DNA of 64,000 bases from Ancylobacter pratisalsi (GTDB lineage: Bacteria; Pseudomonadota; Alphaproteobacteria; Rhizobiales; Xanthobacteraceae). The notes below the pieces were generated by a model. The model made no database searches. It saw nothing but the letters and a program-made list of their open reading frames with translations, and was not told the origin of the DNA. The stretch spans positions 186,001 through 250,000 of the forward strand of contig NZ_CP048630.1 in assembly GCF_010669125.1 (NCBI RefSeq), written 5' to 3'. The translations under genes were made by a program, and so were the position numbers. Of this stretch, positions 16,557 through 24,085 are shown one piece after another (positions within the stretch are counted from its first letter, which is position 1; the number at the start of each line of letters is the position of its first letter).

Positions 16557-17684
16557 TCAGTCGCCATCCAGCGCGTTGAAGCCGAGCGGCACACCAAGCC
16601 CGGCAGCCAGCGGGTCTGCCACGCTGGCCTGGGCGGCCTTGAACGCGGCGATCGCGGTCTCGATCTGCTTGCGCCCGGCCTCCGTTTCCGCTGCCGCGCC
16701 AATGTCCTCGGGCAATGCCTTGGCGGCCGTGACGGCGCCGTTCATCACCGTCGCGATCGCCTGCTGGGACTTCGGATCAAGGCCTTGGGCGAGGCGCTCG
16801 CCCAGTGCCCCGGCACTGGTCACCACCGCCACGATCGTCGCCTTCGACAGCCCGCTGCGCCGGCGGTCGGAAATGAGCGGCTTCGCCTCGTTGATGTTCT
16901 TGCCGAGCACCACGAGAAGCCGCTGGTCGACGACGCGCTGATAGGCCCCGGCAAGATCCGTCACCATCTGGCTGAGCAGCGCATTCGGATCGGGAAAGAA
17001 CACCGGGTCGGATTTTCCCGCATAGAGCTGGCCGAGCAGTGCCGTCGACCGGTCGCCCCAGCCCTCGCGCAGTTCACCGGACAGTTTCGCGAGATTGCCG
17101 GCGATGGCGAGACCGAGCGCACAGCGGCGGCCCGCCTCCGGGCCGGAAAGGAGCGCGGCGTCGGCGCCCTCGTCATAGAGCAGGCGTTCCATGGCCGGCA
17201 GCCCCTGCGCCGCCGCGCTCAGGCGAAAGAAGCGCTTGGGCTGGAGCCGCTCATCGGTCTCGTCGCTGATAAGCTCCGCCACCGAGCGGCCGACGGCATT
17301 GCGCCGTTCCGGGAACAGGTTGAACCGGTCGGCCCGCAGCGACAGCATCACCGGACCGAAGGTGATGAATTCGACGCCGGACCAGTCGAGCGACAGCGCA
17401 TCGAAACGCGCCTTGAGTTCCTTCACGCCCTCTTTCGATGGCGCCTTGCAGAAGCCTTCCCACGCCACGAGCTGCGCCTGCGCGTCCGCCGCCAGCTTGT
17501 CGTAGCGCGGCAGCAGCCACTGCTCGACGACATCGGGCGCCGAGACGGCGGTGGCGTGGGCCCGCGTCGCGAACACACCCGTGAGGAACGTCGTCGCGGC
17601 AGCCACGGCGGGAACGCCCTGCGCGGCCTGCCCGATCTGGCCCAGCAGCGCCAGTCCCAGCGCAAAGGGAGAACGGCTCATCAT
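16557..17684 (-). CDS. Imelysin family protein (second copy in operon)
   Basis: A 375-residue exported protein of the imelysin (IrpA/peptidase M75) family. An N-terminal hydrophobic segment ends near ARATA/AHATA. The body shows WSGVEFITFGPV, RNAVGRSVAELIS and QGLPAMERLLYDEG; the last corresponds to the GxHxxE region in related proteins, with L-P-A-M-E here. Imelysins are periplasmic or surface proteins linked to iron uptake (EfeO-like); protease activity is doubtful for many. I chose ATG 17684 (ATG 17681 and GTG 17693 also fit). It lies 9 bp after the DUF1111 gene. It differs clearly from the first imelysin (20439-21728), so this is not a recent duplication. Confidence 0.88.
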   Translation of the reverse strand: MMSRSPFALGLALLGQIGQAAQGVPAVAAATTFLTGVFATRAHATAVSAPDVVEQWLLPRYDKLAADAQAQLVAWEGFCKAPSKEGVKELKARFDALSLDWSGVEFITFGPVMLSLRADRFNLFPERRNAVGRSVAELISDETDERLQPKRFFRLSAAAQGLPAMERLLYDEGADAALLSGPEAGRRCALGLAIAGNLAKLSGELREGWGDRSTALLGQLYAGKSDPVFFPDPNALLSQMVTDLAGAYQRVVDQRLLVVLGKNINEAKPLISDRRRSGLSKATIVAVVTSAGALGERLAQGLDPKSQQAIATVMNGAVTAAKALPEDIGAAAETEAGRKQIETAIAAFKAAQASVADPLAAGLGVPLGFNALDGD

Positions 17685-17693
17685 CGACCTCAC

Positions 17694-18926
17694 TCAGAGA
17701 GAGGATACAAAATCGACCAGCGTCTGCCGGTCGCGCGCCTCAAGAGCTTCGAAACGGGTCCGGGCCCCGGCGGCCTCGCCATCATGCCAGCGCACCGCCT
17801 CGGCCACATTCGCCGCGCGGCCATCGTGCAGCAGACCGGCGCCATGTGCCAGCGCGCCCGATATCCCGGCCAACGGCGCCGTACGCCACTCCGACGCCCC
17901 GGCCCCCGGCACACCCGAGGTATCGGCCAGTCCAGGGCCGAGATCGTGAAGCAGCACATCGGTATACAAGCTCACGTCCGCGCCGCTGGTCGCCGGCAGC
18001 GAGGGCCGGTGGCAGGCCGCGCAGCCGGTCGCGGCGAAAAGCGCGGCCGCGCGCGGCTCGGTCTGCGTCGCCGGCGCCTTGAGCGCGCGCAGATACAGCA
18101 CGATGCGGTCAACGATCGCGCCGGTGATTTCCGGCTCGCCTTCCCCCTCGCGGCCATGGGGCGCGTTGCGGCATTGGGTCTGCACCTTGGTACAGTCGCC
18201 CCAGGGTTCCAGCCGCAGCGGCGTGGAAAGGCCGAGATCGAGCGAAAATGCCTCCGAACTCTGGCTCTCGATCGTGGCGTGGCTGGCCTTCCATCCGAAG
18301 CGGCCGATCGACGAGCCGCCCTCGGAGACCGCCAGCCGCCGGGCCCGGCCGCGCACGCCGTCGCCGTCGCGGTCATCGGGGTCCTCCAGGGCGAGGATCG
18401 CGGCATCGGAAACACGCTCCAGCCCGCCGCGCCCGCGCAGGTCCGGCGCCACGCGCAGCGACACATGCGTCGCCGGATCGAGCGCGCCGTAACCGAGCAT
18501 GTCCGCATGCGGCACGCGCCGGCCCTCCTCGACCGTGACACCGATCATTCCCTCCACGGGAACGCCCGGCAGCGTCATGGTCTCCAGACGATGACCATAG
18601 GTCGGGTCCGGTCCGCCATCGGCGCGGAACAGCGACAGCACCAGCCCGAGCCCTTCGGGACGGCCATGGGCATCGAGCGCCGTCGCGCCACGGCCGGCGC
18701 CGGGATGACAGGCCGAGCAGGAGCGCGCATCGAACAGCGGGCCGAGTCCGTCATTGGCCCGCGTCGAGCTGGGCGCGGGCACCCAGGGGCGCTCGAACAG
18801 CGCCTTGCCGATCGCCGCGTCGAGGCGCGTGTCGTCCGCGCTCACCGCCCCCGCCGCGGACAGCAGCGCGACGCACATGGCGAGGCGCAGCCATCCTCTC
18901 CGCGAAGAGCCCGCCGCGCGCCTCAT
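17694..18926 (-). CDS. Di-haem oxidoreductase-like protein (DUF1111, thiol oxidoreductase family)
   Basis: A 410-residue exported c-type cytochrome. Two CxxCH haem-binding motifs are visible: CSACH at about residue 68 and CAACH at about residue 300. An N-terminal signal is present (LRLAMCVALLSAAGAVSA). Family blocks include DGLGPLFDARSCSACH, GRFGWKASHATIESQS and HDLGPGLADT. The family resembles MauG/di-haem peroxidases and is often paired with imelysins. I chose ATG 18926, whose codon overlaps the stop of the multicopper oxidase (ATGA). It could pass electrons to or from the oxidase or handle peroxide during iron oxidation (inference). Confidence 0.9.
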   Translation of the reverse strand: MRRAAGSSRRGWLRLAMCVALLSAAGAVSADDTRLDAAIGKALFERPWVPAPSSTRANDGLGPLFDARSCSACHPGAGRGATALDAHGRPEGLGLVLSLFRADGGPDPTYGHRLETMTLPGVPVEGMIGVTVEEGRRVPHADMLGYGALDPATHVSLRVAPDLRGRGGLERVSDAAILALEDPDDRDGDGVRGRARRLAVSEGGSSIGRFGWKASHATIESQSSEAFSLDLGLSTPLRLEPWGDCTKVQTQCRNAPHGREGEGEPEITGAIVDRIVLYLRALKAPATQTEPRAAALFAATGCAACHRPSLPATSGADVSLYTDVLLHDLGPGLADTSGVPGAGASEWRTAPLAGISGALAHGAGLLHDGRAANVAEAVRWHDGEAAGARTRFEALEARDRQTLVDFVSSL

Positions 18927-20431
18927 ATCACCCGGAACCAGCCCATCATCCCGGTCTCCATGTGTTCGAGGATGTGGCAATGGAACACCCAGTCGCCCGG
19001 CGCCGCGACGAAGGCGATCTCGACCGCCTCGCCCGGCTGGACCAGCACGGTGTCGGCGAAATGCTGCGGCAGCCGCCCCTTGCTGGAACTGATCACATAG
19101 AAGGCGTGGCCGTGCAGATGGATGGGATGGGGGTAGCGCGTCTCGTTCTTGATCTCGATGCGGTAGCTGCGCCCTTCCTGCATCACCGCCAGCGGGGGCG
19201 GCAGGCCGAGCCGGTTCCCGGTCGACCACGAGATCTGCCCGATCGACCAGTAGGTCGTCGCGCCCACGCAGAAGCTCGCCACCAGCGCCTTGGCCAGCGG
19301 GTCGTCCGGGGGAAGGCCCAGATTCTTCACCGCCGCGTCGGTAGCCTGCTGCAGCGTGAAGGAGTGCAGCTCGGCGGTTTCGATCTCCGGGAACGGCAGT
19401 TCGGGCCGGGGCAGCGCAAGCGCGCCCTTGTCAGGCGCACCCTTGCCAGGCTCACCCTTGTCATGCGGCTCCTTGCCCGGCTTGCGCGCGCGCTTGCCGT
19501 CCGCCCGCAGGGTGGCGAAGTGGTAGATGTCCGCCGCCCGGTAGTCTCCCACCGTCACCGGACCGCCCTTCAGCGGCATGCGCACATGGATGTCGATGCG
19601 CTGCGCCGGGCCCATGCGCCAGATGCCGTCCGGCAGCTCGTCGAGCAGGATCGGCGGCAGGGCGTGGCCGTCGACGGCGATGAGCCAGGCCTGCGCGCCC
19701 TCCACGCCGATATCCATGATGCGCGTCGAATCGACGTTGAGAATGCGCAGGCGCGCATCACCCCCGGCGGGCACCGCGATCTCGGCCACCGGCACGCCGT
19801 TCACCGTGCGGGTCCCCCCGAACGTGCCGGCCTTCGAGGCGCCGTCCGGCTCGCTGAGTTCCAGGAAGCCGCCGTCGTCCGCCAGGCGCCAGTCCTTCAG
19901 GCACAGCACCTCGTCCACATCGAAATGGGGATCGCGCGGATCCTCGACGATGAGCGCGCCGACCAGGCCGCGACCGGCCTGCCCGGTCTCGTCGCAATGG
20001 GGATGAAAGAAGAAGGTGCCGGGATCGTCGAGCGGCAGCCGATGGACGAAGCGCCCTCCCGGCTGCACCAGCGGCTGGGTCAGCGGGGGCACGCCGTCAT
20101 ATTCGTTCGGCATGCGGATGCCGTGGAAATGCAGCGACGAGCCTTCGTCGAGGCCATTGAGATAGGTCGCCTCCAGCCGCGTTCCGCGCGGAACGCGGAT
20201 CTGCCGGAACGGCTCGCCGTCATAGGCGTAGATGGCAGTCGCCGGCTTGTCCGGACCCAGAAGCCGAAGCTCGGCCTCGCCCGAGGCCAGGGTGAGCGTG
20301 CGGGTGGGCACGAACGGCGCCGGCACGCGCGCGAACCCCGTCCGCGACGGCGCAACCACCGCCATCGCGCCCAGAGCCGCGCCCGCACCAAGGAAGGCGC
20401 GGCGCGAGAAACCCGCGCCGCCGTTCTTCAT
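18923..20431 (-). CDS. Multicopper oxidase with Tat signal
   Basis: A 502-residue periplasmic multicopper oxidase. The Tat signal is SRRAFLGAGAALGAMAVV. All four copper-binding blocks are present: HFHG, HPHCDETG, HPIHLHGHAF and HCHILEHMETGMM, so type 1 and the trinuclear centre should form. Such enzymes oxidise Cu(I), Fe(II) or phenols. An unusual Lys/Gly/Pro-rich insert (about residues 308-337, with KPGKEPHDKGEPGKGAPDKG) lies between domains 2 and 3, where CueO-type proteins often carry a methionine-rich segment. It sits between an imelysin (7 bp upstream) and the DUF1111 gene (4-base overlap), suggesting a ferroxidase-like role in iron uptake (inference). Confidence 0.93.
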   Translation of the reverse strand: MKNGGAGFSRRAFLGAGAALGAMAVVAPSRTGFARVPAPFVPTRTLTLASGEAELRLLGPDKPATAIYAYDGEPFRQIRVPRGTRLEATYLNGLDEGSSLHFHGIRMPNEYDGVPPLTQPLVQPGGRFVHRLPLDDPGTFFFHPHCDETGQAGRGLVGALIVEDPRDPHFDVDEVLCLKDWRLADDGGFLELSEPDGASKAGTFGGTRTVNGVPVAEIAVPAGGDARLRILNVDSTRIMDIGVEGAQAWLIAVDGHALPPILLDELPDGIWRMGPAQRIDIHVRMPLKGGPVTVGDYRAADIYHFATLRADGKRARKPGKEPHDKGEPGKGAPDKGALALPRPELPFPEIETAELHSFTLQQATDAAVKNLGLPPDDPLAKALVASFCVGATTYWSIGQISWSTGNRLGLPPPLAVMQEGRSYRIEIKNETRYPHPIHLHGHAFYVISSSKGRLPQHFADTVLVQPGEAVEIAFVAAPGDWVFHCHILEHMETGMMGWFRVI

Positions 20432-20438
20432 GACAAAC

Positions 20439-21728
20439 CTACTCGCCGATCTTGGACGGATCGTCCAGGCTGTCGGACCCTTCAACCTTGATCTTCAGCT
20501 CAAGCGCCCCGACGACGCCTTCAAAGGCGCGGGTCTGGGCCACGAGCGACTCGACGCCCTTCTGCACCAGCGCGTTGCCCTCGACGTTACCTTCGCCGAT
20601 CATCTGGTCGTAGGCTTCCTTGCCGCTGTCGGCTTCGTCCTTGATCGCCTTGAGCGCCGCCAGCGCCGCGTCGACCTTCATATCCGCCTCTTCGGCCGCC
20701 TTCGGCGCCTTGGCCTTCGCATAGGCGGCAACCGAGGCTCCCTCGACAACGGAGCCATCGACGCGGGTATAGGTGCCGCGATAGATCGAGGCGATGCCCA
20801 GCTCGTCATAATAGTGCGAGTTGTGGGTGTTGTCGGAGAAGCAGTCATGCTCCTCCTCGGGATCGTGGAGAATGAGGCCGAGCTTCATGCGCTCGCCGGC
20901 CAGTTCACCGTAGGACAGCGAACCCAGACCGGTGAGAATGGTGCCGAGCGCGGCCTTGCGCTTCTGCTTCAGCACCGCGGCGCGGGCCTTGCCCTTCTTG
21001 CCCCACCATTTGTGCATGTCCTCGAGATCCGAGACCAGCAGGTCGGTGGCCGCCTTGAGATAGGCCGCGCGGCGCTCGCAATGGCCGTTGGTGCAGTTCT
21101 TGGTGTCGTAATCGGTGGCGGGGCGCTTGCCCGCGCCGGGCCCGGTGCCGTTGAGATCCTGGCCCCACAGCAGGAATTCAATGGCGTGATAGCCGATCGC
21201 GACATTGGATTCGACACCACCCGCTTCCTGCAGGCTGTCGATCAGTTCGGGCGTGATCTTGGTGGCATCGATGGTCTTCTTGCCGACGCGTACCTTGGTG
21301 TTGGCGATCACGTTGGCGGTGTAGAGCGGGTTCTCGTCCGACGTATCGCCATAGCTCTTGTCGACATAGTCGATCAGCCCCTCGTCGAGCGGCCAGGCAT
21401 TCACGCGCCCTTCCCAATCGTCGACGATGGCATTGCCGAAGCGGAAGCCTTCGGTCTGCTGGTAAGGTACGCGCGCGGCCTTCCACGCCGCCTTCGCGGC
21501 GTCGAGATTGGCCTCGGTCGGCGCGGCAAGGAACGTGTTGACCGCCTTCTGAAGCGCCTTCGCGGTGGTCAGGCTGTCGCCGTACATCGCCTCGGCGATA
21601 TTGGCATAGGTCACGACGATATCGTGGACCTTCGGTGCGCCCTCGGCGCGGACCGGACCGGCAACGACAAGTGCGCCAAGCGCAACAGCCGCCAGCAACG
21701 GCGCGGCGAACAATGATCTGGCTCGCAT
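20439..21728 (-). CDS. Imelysin family protein (first gene of operon)
   Basis: A 429-residue exported imelysin/IrpA-like protein. It has a signal peptide (LFAAPLLAAVALGALVVAGPVRA), the segment AWPLDEGLIDYV, and the conserved GxHxxE motif as GYHAIEFLLWGQDL. DNTHNSHYYDELG near the C-terminus is also typical of the family. GGAGGAGAAACC precedes the ATG at 21728; upstream open sequence to 21803 lies in the regulatory region. As first gene of a five-gene operon with a multicopper oxidase and a di-haem protein, it probably captures iron in the periplasm, analogous to EfeO. Confidence 0.93.
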   Translation of the reverse strand: MRARSLFAAPLLAAVALGALVVAGPVRAEGAPKVHDIVVTYANIAEAMYGDSLTTAKALQKAVNTFLAAPTEANLDAAKAAWKAARVPYQQTEGFRFGNAIVDDWEGRVNAWPLDEGLIDYVDKSYGDTSDENPLYTANVIANTKVRVGKKTIDATKITPELIDSLQEAGGVESNVAIGYHAIEFLLWGQDLNGTGPGAGKRPATDYDTKNCTNGHCERRAAYLKAATDLLVSDLEDMHKWWGKKGKARAAVLKQKRKAALGTILTGLGSLSYGELAGERMKLGLILHDPEEEHDCFSDNTHNSHYYDELGIASIYRGTYTRVDGSVVEGASVAAYAKAKAPKAAEEADMKVDAALAALKAIKDEADSGKEAYDQMIGEGNVEGNALVQKGVESLVAQTRAFEGVVGALELKIKVEGSDSLDDPSKIGE

Positions 21729-21818
21729 GGTTTCTCCTCCCCGCCGCCTCAGCGGCGCCCGTGGTGGCGGGGACTCGTACGCCAGCGCATCAAACGATCG
21801 CAAGCCTTTGAACTTACA

Positions 21819-21833
21819 TTAGAATTGTTTTAC
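21819..21833. promoter_or_regulatory. Iron-control-element-like palindrome upstream of imelysin operon
   Basis: TTAGAA-TTG-TTTTAC: the left half-site matches the Irr iron control element (TTAGAA-N3-TTCTAA) fully and the right half at 4 of 6. It lies about 90-105 bases upstream of the imelysin ATG in a 175 bp AT-rich intergenic stretch. Irr regulation is inference. Confidence 0.45.
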
Positions 21834-21903
21834 TTCGAAGTTCAACGCGCAACCCGCTCTGCCGCATGTAGTTGCGCGCGAATACTTGCACGAAAATAAA
21901 TTG

Positions 21904-22218
21904 TCATGACGCAGGGTCATGCAGCGGCACGAGCGCCTCGCGCAGATCCTCGTCGGTGACCTGCGACAACGGCTTGAGCAGTTTCGCCGCCTCGGTTCGG
22001 CGGCCGGGACGCATCACCAGCACCACCGTCTCCGCCCCTCCACAGGCCGGATCGCCACAGGCGATCTCGCTGATGGAGATGGTGGTGTCCTCATCGACGC
22101 CAAGCATGGCGCGCGCGCGCACCGCGAGTTCGCGGGCGGCATCGGGAGCCGCCTCCGCGCTCTGTCCGCGCCGGAAAAACAGTCGTGCCAATGCCCGCCT
22201 CCGTGGCCTCGCATCCAT
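21904..22218 (-). CDS. Small hypothetical protein with CGDPAC motif
   Basis: A 104-residue protein I do not recognise by function. The N-terminus is very basic (MDARPRRRALARLFFRRGQ). The core reads ARELAVRARAMLGVDEDTT, followed by ISEIACGDPACGGAETVVLV with two cysteines spaced CxxxxC, and a C-terminal acidic helix. No signal or membrane segment is seen. I chose ATG 22218; ATG 22302 would add 28 residues of low conservation. It lies upstream of the imelysin operon on the same strand, but a 175 bp gap with the iron-box candidate separates them. The cysteine pair could bind a metal or form a disulfide (inference). Confidence 0.65.
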   Translation of the reverse strand: MDARPRRRALARLFFRRGQSAEAAPDAARELAVRARAMLGVDEDTTISISEIACGDPACGGAETVVLVMRPGRRTEAAKLLKPLSQVTDEDLREALVPLHDPAS

Positions 22219-22602
22219 CGGGCTGGGGGAGCCCCCGCCGCTTGGGTGCCAAGCAGCAAGGCTTTTCCACCGGCCCGATCCGGATCCCACGACCGATACC
22301 ATCACGGCACCGCGGATCCGAATGACATGATCGGGAAACAACCAGTTACGCCGCCGCCCCGCACGCCGCAAGCTGACGTTGGGGCGGGCTTATTCAAGTA
22401 AAAATACGTCAATACAGATTATAACTATAATAATACATAAAGATAACTGTTGTCGACGTCACTTCATCCGCGTACGTCTTTGCACGAAGCCGCTGGTGAC
22501 ATTCATTCACCGCGCCGCGACGTCGCGGCGGACGGCACTGTCTTCGCGAGGCCCAATCCCGGCAGGTCTCGTGAACCGCGCGGGACGATGGCGCATGCTC
22601 CC
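22219..22602. other. 384-bp intergenic region with an AT-rich island
   Basis: The stretch 22388-22449 is strikingly AT-rich in a GC-rich genome and contains the promoter-like pair described separately. The rest (22450-22602) is ordinary GC-rich spacer up to the BaiN-type gene end. No gene, hairpin or repeat is supported. Confidence 0.6.
22418..22446 (-). promoter_or_regulatory. Sigma-70-like promoter in AT-rich island
   Basis: On the minus strand TTATCT (22446-22441), 17 bases, then TATAAT (22423-22418). The -10 is a perfect match; the -35 matches TTGACA at 3 of 6. It would drive the small protein at 21904-22218 with a leader of roughly 190 bases (about 110 if translation starts at 22302). 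Confidence 0.4.
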
Positions 22603-23910
22603 TCAGCCATCGTCCCGCGCTTTTCCCTCATCCGCCGCACACCACGGCCCGCTCCAGCGGGCAGGCGGGGCATGGCCGAGATGGGCGAGCACGCCGCAGG
22701 CGGCCGCGTAGCCGGTAGCGAAACAGCCCTGCAGCAGATACCCGCCCGTCGGGGCCTCCCAGTCCAGCATCTCGCCGGCAATGAAGATTCCCGGGCGCGC
22801 CCGGAGCATCAGGTGATCGTCCAGGGCCGAACGGGCGACGCCGCCGGCCGACGAGATGGCGCGCTCGATCCCGGCCATGCCGCCGACCTCCAGCGGGACG
22901 GCCTTGATCCGTTCCGCGAGCGCCGCCGGTTCCGAGGGTAGCGCATGGCCCCCCTCTCGCAGCAGTCCGGCGGCGGCGGGCGACAGGCCGGCCGCCTTGC
23001 GCAGCCGGTTCGCGGTCGATTCCCCCTTGCGGCCGCCCGACAGCCGGGCCGCCAGCGCGTCGACAGACAGATCCGGCCGCAGATCGACCAGAAGCCGCGC
23101 CCGCCCGTCCCTCGCCACGGCGTCTCGCAGCAATGACGAGAGCGCGTAGACGGCACCGCCCTCCAGCCCGCTGGCGGCGATCACCGCCTCGCCGCGCACC
23201 CGTGCGGATCCGGACGTCAGGGCGATGCGCTTCAGCGGCGCGCCGGCGAACCGGGTGCGGAAGGTGTCGGACCAGTCGACCAGGGCGCCGCTATTGGCCG
23301 GACGCAGCGGCGCGATATCGACCCCGGCATCCGCGAGAATTGTCGTCCAGGCGCCATCGCTGCCGAGTCGAGCCCAACTGCCCCCACCGACCGCGAGCAC
23401 GGTCGCATCGGCCACACTGGCCTCCTCATCGTCCTCACCCGCCACGCCCGAGAAGCGCAGTTCACCCCCTGCATCCCAGCCGAGCCAGGCGTGGCGGAGC
23501 TTCAGCTCAACGCCGAGCCCGTCCAGCCGTGCCAGCCAGGCGCGCAGCAATGGCGAGGCCTTGAAGGCCCGTGGAAACACCCGCCCGCTCGACCCGACAA
23601 AGGTCGGTTGCCCCAACCCCTCGGCCCAGGCGCGCAACCGGGCGGGCGGGAACGCGTCAAGCATCGGTGCGAGCCAGGCGGCGCTCTGCCCATAGCGGGC
23701 AAGGAACGCCTCGCGCTTTTCGGAATGGGTGAGGTTCAGGCCCCCCCGGCCCGCGATAAGGAACTTTCGCGCCGGCGAGGCCATCCGGTCGTAGACCGTT
23801 ACCCTGCAGCCCGCGCCCGCCAGGGTCTCGGCCGCGACGAGCCCGGCCGGCCCCGCGCCGACAACCGCCACCCTGTGATTTCGCGAGTCTCCAGAATCGG
23901 TTGCGTTCAC
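22603..23910 (-). CDS. NAD(P)/FAD-dependent oxidoreductase (HI0933/BaiN-like flavoprotein)
   Basis: A 435-residue flavoprotein of the HI0933/BaiN-type family. The N-terminal FAD-binding motif is VAVVGAGPAGLVAAETLAGAG, followed by AGRGGLNLTHSE, the signature of this group. The C-terminal part has HLMLRARPGIFIAGEMLDWEAPTGGYLLQGCFATGYAA, split here as FIAGEMLDWEAPTGGY and LLQGCFATGYAA, typical of TIGR03862-type members. The start is a GTG at 23910. The biological substrate is not known for most members. Neighbours give no clue: it lies alone between intergenic gaps on the minus strand. Confidence 0.88.
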   Translation of the reverse strand: MNATDSGDSRNHRVAVVGAGPAGLVAAETLAGAGCRVTVYDRMASPARKFLIAGRGGLNLTHSEKREAFLARYGQSAAWLAPMLDAFPPARLRAWAEGLGQPTFVGSSGRVFPRAFKASPLLRAWLARLDGLGVELKLRHAWLGWDAGGELRFSGVAGEDDEEASVADATVLAVGGGSWARLGSDGAWTTILADAGVDIAPLRPANSGALVDWSDTFRTRFAGAPLKRIALTSGSARVRGEAVIAASGLEGGAVYALSSLLRDAVARDGRARLLVDLRPDLSVDALAARLSGGRKGESTANRLRKAAGLSPAAAGLLREGGHALPSEPAALAERIKAVPLEVGGMAGIERAISSAGGVARSALDDHLMLRARPGIFIAGEMLDWEAPTGGYLLQGCFATGYAAACGVLAHLGHAPPARWSGPWCAADEGKARDDG

Positions 23911-24085
23911 CGGTTCACAATCCGATTCAGGTTGAAGACCGCGCTGAAAGCCCAGTCATGGCAGGCAGTTAGGGCAAGCGGGCGACGCTTTGATTCAGTC
24001 GCGTAAAGCCGCGATCCACCGCGATCGGCCTTCCCCCGCGCCCGATGGCATTCTGATTCCGGAAGCTGCCCCATCGCTTTGATGT

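Noticed and set aside
16545..19100. An 851-residue plus-strand open frame opposite the imelysin and DUF1111 genes
   Set aside because: Same reason: mirror-frame composition, no domain, and the opposite strand encodes well-supported proteins with signal peptides and haem motifs.
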